From assembly GCF_001724605.1 (NCBI RefSeq), contig NZ_MEEX01000006.1:124001-188000 (forward strand): a DNA stretch of 64,000 bases. Direction: 5' to 3'. Numbering within the stretch: position 1 is the stretch's first letter; the number at the start of each line of letters is the position of its first letter. The translations under genes were made by a program, and so were the position numbers. The stretch is from Phenylobacterium sp. SCN 70-31 (lineage in GTDB: Bacteria; Pseudomonadota; Alphaproteobacteria; Caulobacterales; Caulobacteraceae). This document shows, in pieces, positions 1-7,108 of the stretch. The notes under the pieces are model-generated. The model searched no databases. It was not told the origin of the DNA and saw nothing but the letters and a program-made list of their open reading frames with translations.

Positions 1-98
1 GCTTCCGCGACGCTGTGATGACTCATGGGCGAAATATAGCTATCAGATGGCCATTCTGTCCATGTTGTCGGACTTGCCGGGTCGGCGCAGCCGGGAAC

Positions 99-563
99 TC
101 AACCGCCGCAGAGCGCCAGGAAGCGGGCGCTGAGGCGGTGGGGCGCGGCTGGGAAGCGCTCGGGGCGGTCCAGCCCGATCGAGACGGCTCCGGTGCGCCC
201 GAAGCGGGCCAAGACGTCGGAGGCTGCGGGCGTCTCGGCGCGGTGGACCTCGCCGAACAGGTCATCGGCCTCGGTCCGCACGGGGAGGTCCACCCGCGCC
301 GGGCCGGACGCCAGGACCAGCCGCCGGGGCGGGCGTTCGGCGGCCCCGAAGACGAGGAGGTCCACCTGCCCCGAGCCCCGTCGGCATTCCAGAGCGACGG
401 CGAGATGGTCGCTCTCGCGCACCCCGTAGACAAGGGCGGGACGGTCGGCCTCGTTCAGGATCCAGGTCATGCCGTCGACTTCCGGACTCCCGAGGGCCGC
501 CGGGTGCGCGCAGGCGGCCAGGGCCAGGGGGACGATCAGGCAAAGGGCGGCCGGGCGGCGCAT
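99..563 (-). CDS. small exported lipoprotein, function unknown
   Basis: A 154-residue protein whose N-terminus (MRRPAALCLIVPLALAACAHP) is a lipoprotein signal with lipobox LAAC, so it is probably anchored to the outer or inner membrane. The ATG at 563 is chosen because it places the signal peptide at the very N-terminus and has a GGGAGAG ribosome-binding site just upstream; a longer reading frame to 602 would bury the signal. I recognise no domain. It lies 60 bp downstream of flgH in the same direction and may be the last gene of the flgFGAH transcript, so an envelope or flagellum-related role is possible but not shown. Confidence 0.65.
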   Translation of the reverse strand: MRRPAALCLIVPLALAACAHPAALGSPEVDGMTWILNEADRPALVYGVRESDHLAVALECRRGSGQVDLLVFGAAERPPRRLVLASGPARVDLPVRTEADDLFGEVHRAETPAASDVLARFGRTGAVSIGLDRPERFPAAPHRLSARFLALCGG

Positions 564-623
564 GAGGTCTCTCCCGAAGGGGCCGGAAGCAGAGAACGCC
601 ATGGTCGCCCGTGCGATCCCGGC

Positions 624-1361
624 TCAGAACGGCGAGAAGCGTTCCAGCAGCGACTGGCCGGCGGGGGTCTTCTGGACGCGGCTGATGTCGCCACGGCCGC
701 CGTAGCTGATGCGGGCCTCGGCGATCTGGGTGTGGCGGATGGTGTTGGCCGAGGAGATGTCCGTAGGCCGCACGATGCCGGCGACGGTGAGCTGGCGCAG
801 ATCGGTGTTGGTGCGCACCTCCTGGGTGCCCTGGATCACCATGTTGCCGTTGGGGAGGATGCCCGTGACCACCGCGGCGATCGTGAGGCTGATCTTTTCC
901 GAGCGACTGACGGCACCCGCGCCGGCGTTCGAGGTGTTCGAGCGGGTCTCGATGGCGTTGGCCGGGTCGAACTCGCCGGGCAGCAGGCGGCCCAGGCTGG
1001 ATTCCAGGCCCAGCAGGTGCGGCACGCCGGCGTTCATGCCCGAGGAGCGGGAACTGGAGGTGGCGTTGGTGGTCTTGGCGCTGTCGTCGATGTCGATCTG
1101 GACGGTCAGGATGTCGCCCACCCGGCTGGCGCGCTGGTCGTTGAAGAAGGCGCGGGCGCCGACGCGCCACAGCGAATTGGCGCCGGCGGCCTGGGGCAGG
1201 GGCTCGCGGGCCGAGGCCAGCGGCAGCACGTTCTGGTCGCGCGGGACCAGGGCGGCGGGATAGCCGACGGGCGCGAGTTCCGGCCCCTTCACGGCTTCCG
1301 AGACCGTCGAGCAGGCGGCGAGCGGGGCGAGGGCGACGAGGGTGAGAAGACGCAGACGCAT
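624..1361 (-). CDS. flgH: flagellar L-ring protein FlgH
   Basis: Outer-membrane lipoprotein that forms the L ring around the flagellar rod. The 245-residue product starts with a lipoprotein signal ending in LAAC (Cys17) and carries the family-typical NSLWRVGARAFFND segment followed by VGDILTVQI. The ATG at 1361 is preferred over an in-frame TTG at 1379 because AAGGAAG lies at good spacing before it and the signal peptide then begins at residue 1. It follows flgA by 14 bp and belongs to the flgF-flgG-flgA-flgH transcript, in the order rod, rod, P-ring chaperone, L ring. Confidence 0.95.
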   Translation of the reverse strand: MRLRLLTLVALAPLAACSTVSEAVKGPELAPVGYPAALVPRDQNVLPLASAREPLPQAAGANSLWRVGARAFFNDQRASRVGDILTVQIDIDDSAKTTNATSSSRSSGMNAGVPHLLGLESSLGRLLPGEFDPANAIETRSNTSNAGAGAVSRSEKISLTIAAVVTGILPNGNMVIQGTQEVRTNTDLRQLTVAGIVRPTDISSANTIRHTQIAEARISYGGRGDISRVQKTPAGQSLLERFSPF

Positions 1362-1375
1362 GGCGAGGGCTTCCT

Positions 1376-2137
1376 TCAACGGAGCGCGTAACGGGAAGAG
1401 CGGGCGAGCTTCAGCTCATCCGCCTGGGGGCCGACCGCGGCCTGACCGGGTCCGGTGACCACGGCCTGGACAGTCTTCTTCGACGTGACGTTCTGCACGT
1501 TGATGGTCTCGCCGACGCCGCCGCCGGCCAGGGCCTTGGCCTGGAGAGCGAGGGAGACGCCGCCGTTGTCGTAGGTCAGGGTTACGATCTCGTTGGCCTT
1601 GACCACCTGGGGCGCCGAGACGTCGCGGGCGGTCACGACGGCTCCGGCCCGCAGGGGACGCCGGGCGGCCAGACCGATCACCGCCTCCGGCTCGCCGGGG
1701 CTGTCGGCGGGGGCGATGGCGGACTTGCCCCAGACGAGGTCGGCGGGCTGAACGACCTCGCCGGCCGAGAGACTCCGCGCCCAGGTGAGGACGTCCACGT
1801 TCCCGCGGGCGGCCACGGCGCCGGCCGTCGGTCCGGAGGCGGCGCCGGCCGCGGGGCCGCGCACGACGATCTGGCGCAGGCCCTGGGCGTTCGCCCAGTC
1901 CAGTCCCGCGCGCGCGGCGGCCAGACGGACCGCCTGGGCGCTGAGCATCACCGTGGCCATCGGGCGCGAGGCGATGGGGATCGAGCCCGCGGCGCCGGCG
2001 CCGTCGAAGATCTCGCCCAGGGTGACGACGCCGTCGGCGTCCACGATGTCGGCCTTGAGGGTGACCGGCGTCGCGGCGAGCGCGGGGGCGCCCAGCGTGG
2101 TGGTGAGGAGGGCGGCGAGGAAAGCGGCGAACTTCAT
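1376..2137 (-). CDS. flgA: flagellar P-ring assembly chaperone FlgA
   Basis: Periplasmic chaperone needed for assembly of the FlgI P ring. The 253-residue protein has a cleavable signal peptide (about residues 1-22, ending APALAA) and a C-terminal SAF-type domain typical of FlgA, with the conserved stretch RPLRAGAVVTARDV and the downstream VKANEIVTL. The ATG at 2137 lies 3 bp after the flgG stop, so the two are translationally close. flgH follows 14 bp downstream. The flgI gene itself is not in this window next to flgA. Confidence 0.93.
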   Translation of the reverse strand: MKFAAFLAALLTTTLGAPALAATPVTLKADIVDADGVVTLGEIFDGAGAAGSIPIASRPMATVMLSAQAVRLAAARAGLDWANAQGLRQIVVRGPAAGAASGPTAGAVAARGNVDVLTWARSLSAGEVVQPADLVWGKSAIAPADSPGEPEAVIGLAARRPLRAGAVVTARDVSAPQVVKANEIVTLTYDNGGVSLALQAKALAGGGVGETINVQNVTSKKTVQAVVTGPGQAAVGPQADELKLARSSRYALR

Positions 2138-2140
2138 GGC

Positions 2141-2929
2141 TCAGCTCTTCACCTGGTTGGCGGTGGCCAGCATGTCGTCGGCTGTGGAGATGACCTTGGA
2201 GTTCATCTCGTAGGCGCGCTGGGCGACGATCAGGGCGGTGATCTCGGCCACGGCGTCGACGTTGGAAGCCTCGGTGTAGCCCTGGGTCAGGGTGCCGATG
2301 CCGACCGAACCGGGCGTGCCGTTGGTGGGCGCGCCCGACGCGGCGGTCTCGCGGAAGAGATTGCCGCCCATGGCGGCGAGCCCCCCCTCGTTGACGAAGG
2401 TGGCCAGTTCGATCACCCCGACCACGTTCGGCGCGGTCTGCCCGGCCTGGATCACCTCGACCTGACCGTTCTTGGAGACCGAGACCTGGATCGCGTCGGC
2501 TGGGATCGTGATCGCCGGCTCGATCTGGTAGCCGTCCTGGGTGACAAGCTGGCCCTGGTCGTTGACCGAGAAGTTGCCGGCGCGCGTGAAGGCGATCTCG
2601 CCCGAGGGCGTCAGCACCTGGAAGAAGCCGCGGCCGTCGATGGCCAGGTCGTAGGGGTTGTCGGTGCGGGTCAGAGAGCCCTGCATGCCGACGCGGTACA
2701 CGGCTCCGGCCTTGACGCCCGCGCCCACCTGGACGCCGGTGGGCACGATGGTGCCCTGGTCGGATGACTGCGTCCCGGCGGCGGCGAGCGTCTGATAGAG
2801 GAGATCCTGGAACTCGGCGCGCTGGCGCTTGAACGCCACCGTGTTCATGTTGGCGATGTTGTTCGAGATGACCTCGACGTTCAACTGCTGGGCCGCCATG
2901 CCGGTGGCGGCGGTGCGGAGCGCTTGCAT
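2141..2929 (-). CDS. flgG: flagellar distal rod protein FlgG
   Basis: Distal rod subunit of the flagellar basal body, 262 residues, the usual length. It begins MQALRTAATGMAAQQLNVEV and has the N-terminal rod/hook signature SNNIANMNTVAFKRQRAEFQDL. The C-terminal heptad helix ends in AQRAYEMNSKVISTADDML, as in the family. It is the second gene of the flgF operon, 14 bp after flgF, and is secreted by the flagellar export gate rather than by a signal peptide. Confidence 0.97.
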   Translation of the reverse strand: MQALRTAATGMAAQQLNVEVISNNIANMNTVAFKRQRAEFQDLLYQTLAAAGTQSSDQGTIVPTGVQVGAGVKAGAVYRVGMQGSLTRTDNPYDLAIDGRGFFQVLTPSGEIAFTRAGNFSVNDQGQLVTQDGYQIEPAITIPADAIQVSVSKNGQVEVIQAGQTAPNVVGVIELATFVNEGGLAAMGGNLFRETAASGAPTNGTPGSVGIGTLTQGYTEASNVDAVAEITALIVAQRAYEMNSKVISTADDMLATANQVKS

Positions 2930-2943
2930 CGGTCGTTACCTTC

Positions 2944-3681
2944 CTATTGCACTTTGCCCAGGCGCTCGACGGCGCGGCGCGAGAGCTCGGATTCGGAGTC
3001 CATCATCCTGGCGGTCCGTTCGTAGGCGCGGGACACCTCGACCATCCGGGTGATTTCGAGCACCGGGCGGACGTTGGAGCCTTCGATGTGGCCCTGACGG
3101 ACCCGGGCCTCTAGCGAGGGATTGGCGGCCAGGTTGGAGGTGTTGCGGAAGAGGTTGTCGCCGGCTTTCTCAAGGGCTCCGGGGTTGGCGAACTCGAACA
3201 CGCCCACCTTGCCGACGCGCTCGTTCCCCTGGCTCATGGTCCCGTCGGGACCGATCGCGACCTCGCCGCGCTCCATGTCGATCTGGATTTCGCCGCCGCC
3301 CTCGTCGAGGACGGGCAGGCCGGCCTGGGTCGTCAGGCGGCCGGTCGGATCGACCGTGAAACGGCCGTCGCGAGTGAAGCGGGGGCCGTCCGGGCTCTGG
3401 ATCTGGAAGAAGCCCTTGCCCTCGATGGCCATGTCGAACGTGGCGCCGGTCTTGGTCAGCACGCCCTGACCGAAGTCGCGGGCCACGCCGTCGGGGGCCA
3501 CGAACTTGACCGGCCGTGGGCCGCCCAGCGTCATGGCGGGAGCCCCGGGCTCGGTGCGCTGCATCATGGACTCCACCTTGAAGCCGGTGGTGTCCATGTT
3601 CGCGATGTTGTTCGCGATGATGTCCATCTCGCGACGGAGGATCATCTGGTGCGAAAGGCCTACGAAGACGGCGTTGTCCAT
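2944..3681 (-). CDS. flgF: flagellar proximal rod protein FlgF
   Basis: Proximal rod subunit, 245 residues. The start at 3681 (MDNAVFVGLSHQM) matches the family; the open frame extends 174 bp further upstream but that part is promoter DNA. The rod signature ANNIANMDTTGFK is near the N-terminus and the terminal helix reads EITRMVEVSRAYERTARMM. It heads the flgF-flgG-flgA-flgH transcript. A good sigma-54 promoter lies 44-61 bp upstream and an ftr-like palindrome sits about 70-100 bp behind that promoter, so late (class III) expression is expected. Confidence 0.95.
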   Translation of the reverse strand: MDNAVFVGLSHQMILRREMDIIANNIANMDTTGFKVESMMQRTEPGAPAMTLGGPRPVKFVAPDGVARDFGQGVLTKTGATFDMAIEGKGFFQIQSPDGPRFTRDGRFTVDPTGRLTTQAGLPVLDEGGGEIQIDMERGEVAIGPDGTMSQGNERVGKVGVFEFANPGALEKAGDNLFRNTSNLAANPSLEARVRQGHIEGSNVRPVLEITRMVEVSRAYERTARMMDSESELSRRAVERLGKVQ

Positions 3682-3724
3682 TAACGGGGACCCAGGTGGT
3701 GGTGCGACGTTCCGCCCATCCTGG

Positions 3725-3742
3725 TTGCAAGCTTCGGGCCAA
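3725..3742 (-). promoter_or_regulatory. sigma-54 promoter of flgF operon
   Basis: On the minus strand this reads TTGGCCCGAAGCTTGCAA, matching the -24/-12 consensus YTGGCACG-N4-TTGC at all core positions. The invariant GG (3740-3739) and GC (3728-3727) are exactly 12 bp apart. Transcription would start near 3715, leaving a leader of about 34 nt before the flgF ATG. Seen directly; promoter activity is inferred. Confidence 0.85.
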
Positions 3743-3782
3743 CCGAAGAATTCAATAAAATCAGTAAATAAGAAGGTTAACG

Positions 3783-3812
3783 CCTGCCCGGCGGCGAAAA
3801 TTGCCGGGCAGG
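3783..3812. promoter_or_regulatory. perfect 10-bp inverted repeat, candidate FlbD (ftr) enhancer
   Basis: CCTGCCCGGC (3783-3792) and GCCGGGCAGG (3803-3812) are perfect inverted copies with a 10-bp spacer. The core GGC-GAAAATT-GCC resembles the Caulobacter ftr element bound by the sigma-54 activator FlbD. It lies about 68-97 bp upstream of the predicted flgF start site, the usual place for such an enhancer, and on the other side about 110 bp before fliL. A closely similar core (GGC-AGAATTC-GCC) occurs in the flgK leader at 36394-36412. Confidence 0.6.
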
Positions 3813-3823
3813 AATCGAGCCCG

Positions 3824-3853
3824 TTAAGAACCGTTAAAAACCGCTTCTTAACC
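3824..3853 (+). promoter_or_regulatory. TTAA cluster before fliL, candidate CtrA site
   Basis: Three TTAA motifs (3824, 3834, 3848) sit 65-94 bp before the fliL start. Read as TTAA-N7-TAAA from 3824, the match to the CtrA box TTAA-N7-TTAA is seven of eight; the last motif is a TTAACC half site. In Caulobacter the fliLM promoter belongs to the CtrA-controlled early class, so the location fits. The spacing is imperfect, so binding is uncertain. Confidence 0.45.
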
Positions 3854-3917
3854 AAAGACCCGCATTCGTTGAGGCAGCAAGTTTCCCAGGCCGCTGTTTC
3901 TCGAAGGACCCACGCGC

Positions 3918-4526
3918 GTGGCGAAGAAGGAAAAGAAGCCCAAGGAGGCGCCCGCGGGCGAGGCTCCTGAAGGCGCCGAGGGCGCGGAGGGCGAAGCGTC
4001 CGGGAAGAAGAAGCTTCCGCTCAAGATGCTGATCATCGCGGGCGCGGCGGCGCTGGTCGTGCTGGGCGGAGGCGGGACGGCGGCCTTCATGTTCCTGGCG
4101 CCCAAGCCGGACGCCGCCGCCGAGAAAGGCGGAGAGAAGAAAGAGAAGAAGAAGGAAAAGAAGGCCGAGAAGGGCAAGGAAGGCGAGAAGGGGGCCGCCG
4201 TGGTCCGCGAGGGACCCGACGGGGTGGTCTTCTACACCATGCCCGACGTGGTGGTGAACATGCAGACGGCCGACGGCCGCGCCACGTTCCTGAAGCTGAA
4301 GCTCACCCTGGAACTGCCCGACGAGGGCGCGGTGGACGAACTGGACCCCAACATGCCGAGGCTCCAGGACATGTTCCAGAGCTTCCTGCGCGAACTCCGG
4401 CCCGAGGACCTCGCGGGTAGCCAGGGCAGCTACCAGCTCCGGATGGAGATCCTTCGCCGGGTCAACCTCGTCATCCAGCCGAGCAAGGCCAACGCCGTCC
4501 TGATCGAGGAGATGCTGATCAACTAG
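3918..4526 (+). CDS. fliL: flagellar basal-body protein FliL
   Basis: Single-pass inner-membrane protein associated with the stators and basal body. The 202-residue product starts at a GTG with AAGGA 9 bp upstream. It has a charged cytoplasmic N-terminus, one membrane segment at about 37-60, a long Lys/Glu-rich linker (70-95) and the periplasmic FliL domain, whose C-terminus (EILRRVNLVIQPSKANAVL ... MLIN) resembles the family ending. The Lys/Glu stretches on both sides of the membrane are longer than usual. fliM follows 25 bp later. Confidence 0.93.
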   Translation: MAKKEKKPKEAPAGEAPEGAEGAEGEASGKKKLPLKMLIIAGAAALVVLGGGGTAAFMFLAPKPDAAAEKGGEKKEKKKEKKAEKGKEGEKGAAVVREGPDGVVFYTMPDVVVNMQTADGRATFLKLKLTLELPDEGAVDELDPNMPRLQDMFQSFLRELRPEDLAGSQGSYQLRMEILRRVNLVIQPSKANAVLIEEMLIN

Positions 4527-4551
4527 CGCTCGCGCAGTTGGCTTCCACGCC

Positions 4552-5640
4552 ATGTCCGAAGATCCCGACAACACACCCGAGATCGAAGCGCCCGTCGGCG
4601 AAGACGGCGGCGGCGAGACCGACTGGGCCGCGACCGCCGCAGCCGAGGCGAACTCGGCCGAGCGGATCCTGAACCAGGACGAGATCGACAGCCTGCTGGG
4701 CTTCGATCTGTCTGAGGACGAGATCGCCGAACGCACCGGCATCCGTGCGATCATCAACTCTGCGCTCGTCAGCTACGAGCGCCTGCCGATGCTGGAGATC
4801 GTCTTCGACCGCCTCGTGCGGCTGATGACCACCTCTCTGCGCAACTTCACGTCGGACAACGTCGAGGTCAGCCTCGACAACATCAGCTCGATCCGCTTCG
4901 GCGACTATCTGAACTCGATCCCGCTACCGGCCATCCTGGGGGTGTTCCGGGCCGAGGAGCTGAACAACTACGGTCTGCTGACGGTCGATTCCAACCTGAT
5001 CTATTCGATCGTGGACGTCCTCCTGGGCGGTCGGCGGGGGACGGCCGCCATGCGGATCGAGGGACGGCCCTACACCACCATCGAGCGCGTGCTGGTGCAG
5101 CGGATGGTCGAGGTGGTCCTGGCCGACGCCAAGGAGGCGTTCGAGCCGCTGACGCCGGTCCACTTCACCCTGGATCGCCTGGAGACCAATCCGCGCTTCG
5201 CGGCCATCGCGCGCCCGGCCAACGCGGCCATCCTGGTGAAGCTGCGGATCGACATGGAAGATCGCGGCGGCCGCATCGAGTTGCTGCTGCCCTACGCCAC
5301 GCTCGAACCCATCCGGAAGATGCTGTTGCAGCAGTTCATGGGCGAGAAGTTCGGGCGCGACAACATCTGGGAAAGCCACCTCGCCACCGAGCTGTGGACG
5401 ACCAACATGGACGTCCGCGCCGTGCTGGACGAACAGCAGATCAGCCTGCGCAGGGTCCTCGACCTCAAGGTCGGCGACACCCTGATGCTGAACGCTACGC
5501 CCGACAGCCTGATCGAGTTGCGGGCGGGGGCGATCCCCCTGACGCGCGGCCGCATGGGCCGCCGCAACGCCCACATCGCCGTCCGCGTGGAGGCTCCGCT
5601 CTCCGCGCAGGCCCGCAAAGCCGTGCAGAGGATGACATGA
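4552..5640 (+). CDS. fliM: flagellar motor switch protein FliM
   Basis: C-ring switch protein that binds phospho-CheY. The 362-residue product contains the N-terminal CheY-binding peptide EIDSLLG (residues 44-50), preceded by an unusually long acidic extension. The CheC-like middle domain follows, with LEIVFDRLVRLMTTSLRNFT, and then the C-terminal SpoA/FliN-like domain, with VLDLKVGDTLMLNA. Its stop overlaps the ATG of the next gene (ATGA at 5637-5640), indicating translational coupling. Confidence 0.97.
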   Translation: MSEDPDNTPEIEAPVGEDGGGETDWAATAAAEANSAERILNQDEIDSLLGFDLSEDEIAERTGIRAIINSALVSYERLPMLEIVFDRLVRLMTTSLRNFTSDNVEVSLDNISSIRFGDYLNSIPLPAILGVFRAEELNNYGLLTVDSNLIYSIVDVLLGGRRGTAAMRIEGRPYTTIERVLVQRMVEVVLADAKEAFEPLTPVHFTLDRLETNPRFAAIARPANAAILVKLRIDMEDRGGRIELLLPYATLEPIRKMLLQQFMGEKFGRDNIWESHLATELWTTNMDVRAVLDEQQISLRRVLDLKVGDTLMLNATPDSLIELRAGAIPLTRGRMGRRNAHIAVRVEAPLSAQARKAVQRMT

Positions 5641-6209
5641 GCCTGATCGCCATCGGCCTGAACGTGCTGCTCGCCGCGCTGCTGATCGCCGCGATGGCGG
5701 TCGGCGTCCGCCTCAACCGTCGCCTGAAGGCGCTGCGCGACAGCCACGAGGGCTTCGAGGCGGCCGTGCGCGAGCTGAACCATGCCGCCGCCCGGGCGGA
5801 ACAGGGCCTCGCCGACCTGCGCGCCGCCACGGACGAAGCCGTGGACATGCTGTCCGACCGCATCGAAAAGGGCCGGGCCTTGGCTACGCGGCTGGAGAAG
5901 CTGGTCTCGTCCGCCCCGGAAGCCCCGCGGCCCTTCTCGGCCGAGCGCGCCGTCGCGCGCGGCCTGCCGCCCGTCACGCCTGCGCCACGCGTCGAAGACA
6001 CGGCGGAACAGCGGTTGGGCGCATTGCTGGCGATGGCCCGCAGCCGCCTCCAGGTGGAAGGCGCGGCCGAAGCCGAGCGTGCGCGCCCGGCCGCGGCCGC
6101 CACGCCGGCGCGCGTCACACCCATGCCCCGCCGTGCGGCCCACGCCGCCGACGAGGATCTGTTCGAGGACGCTCCGGCGTTCGACCGTTTCGCCGGAGTC
6201 GTCCGTTGA
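5637..6209 (+). CDS. DUF6468-type membrane protein of the fliLM operon (possible PflI equivalent)
   Basis: A 190-residue protein starting at an ATG inside the fliM stop. One N-terminal membrane segment (about residues 4-22, IAIGLNVLLAALLIAAMAVG) is followed by a coiled-coil-like region rich in Ala/Arg/Glu (25-90) and a Pro/Ala-rich tail. This is the layout of alphaproteobacterial DUF6468 proteins. In Caulobacter the gene after fliM encodes PflI, a bitopic proline-rich protein needed for flagellum placement. The position and layout match that, but I am relying on memory of synteny, so I give no symbol. Its stop overlaps the TTG of the next gene. Confidence 0.75.
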   Translation: MSLIAIGLNVLLAALLIAAMAVGVRLNRRLKALRDSHEGFEAAVRELNHAAARAEQGLADLRAATDEAVDMLSDRIEKGRALATRLEKLVSSAPEAPRPFSAERAVARGLPPVTPAPRVEDTAEQRLGALLAMARSRLQVEGAAEAERARPAAAATPARVTPMPRRAAHAADEDLFEDAPAFDRFAGVVR

Positions 6210-7105
6210 AGTCCGTCCCGCGGATCCTGCCGCTGCTGGGCGTCGCCGTCGGCGGCGTCCTGGTGGTGAACGCCGTCTCGGGCGCCCGGGACCTTCCCGG
6301 CCTGCTCTCGGGCGCCCAGGCGTTCGCCCAGGAAGCGACGAAGGGCGCCGCGCCGGCCGCCAAGGCGCCCACGGTGAAGGCGGGCGAGACCGCGCCGACC
6401 GGCGATGCTCAGGACGCGGTCGCCGGTCTGCCGACGCCGACGATCGCGCCGAAGGCGGTATGCGCGCCGACGGCCGCCGAACTGGCCAAGCAGGCGGGCC
6501 TGTCGCCGGCCGAGCTCCAGGTCCTGCAAAGCCTGGGCGCGCGCCGTGGCGTGTTGGACGCCCGCGAGAACGACCTGAGCACCCAACTCGCCCTGATGGC
6601 CGCGGCCGAGGCGAAACTGGACGCCAAGATCAAGGCCCTGAACGGACTGAAGGCCGAAGTGAACGGCCTTCTGGCCCAGACCGACACCAAGCAGGAGGCC
6701 GAAATCGACCGTCTGGTGAAGGTGTTCGAGAACATGAAGGCCAAGGACGCCGCGCCGCGCATGACGGCCCTGGACGACAGCGTGCGGATCCCGATCGCCG
6801 CCAAGATGAAGGAGCGGTCGCTGGCGGCGATCGTCGCCCAGATGCCGCCCAGCGAGGCGAAGAAGCTGACCGAAGCGCTGGCGCGCCGCTTCTCCGACGC
6901 CCAGGCCGCCGCCGAGCGGGCGCGGGCCGTGGCCGAGGGTGCTCAGCCGGCCGCGCAGCAGGCGGCGGCGCCGCGGGCTGCGACGCCTCCGGCCAAGCGT
7001 CCGAACACGCCGCCCCGCAAGGCGGCGCCCGCCGAACAGCAGGCGACGAGCCCCGCGCCGGCCGAACCCGCTCCGGCGGCTGCGCCGCCAGCCAAGGCCG
7101 GGTAA
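6206..7105 (+). CDS. MotE-like flagellar protein with MgtE N-terminal-type domain
   Basis: A 299-residue protein that begins with a TTG overlapping the previous stop. It has an N-terminal hydrophobic segment (7-25), a coiled coil (residues about 105-165, with KLDAKIKALNGLKAEVNGLL), then a MgtE_N/MotE-type helical domain (IAAKMKERSLAAIVAQMPPSEAKKLTEAL). It ends in an Ala/Pro-rich tail. MotE-family proteins in alphaproteobacteria are periplasmic chaperones or partners of the motor protein MotC; that role is an inference here from domain and operon. The weak TTG start fits expression by coupling to the upstream gene. Confidence 0.75.
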   Translation: MKSVPRILPLLGVAVGGVLVVNAVSGARDLPGLLSGAQAFAQEATKGAAPAAKAPTVKAGETAPTGDAQDAVAGLPTPTIAPKAVCAPTAAELAKQAGLSPAELQVLQSLGARRGVLDARENDLSTQLALMAAAEAKLDAKIKALNGLKAEVNGLLAQTDTKQEAEIDRLVKVFENMKAKDAAPRMTALDDSVRIPIAAKMKERSLAAIVAQMPPSEAKKLTEALARRFSDAQAAAERARAVAEGAQPAAQQAAAPRAATPPAKRPNTPPRKAAPAEQQATSPAPAEPAPAAAPPAKAG

Positions 7106-7108
7106 GCC

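Noticed and set aside
15..1391. 458-codon open frame antisense to flgH and the small lipoprotein gene
   Set aside because: Its composition follows the third-position GC bias of the opposite strand; flgH is unmistakable on the other strand.
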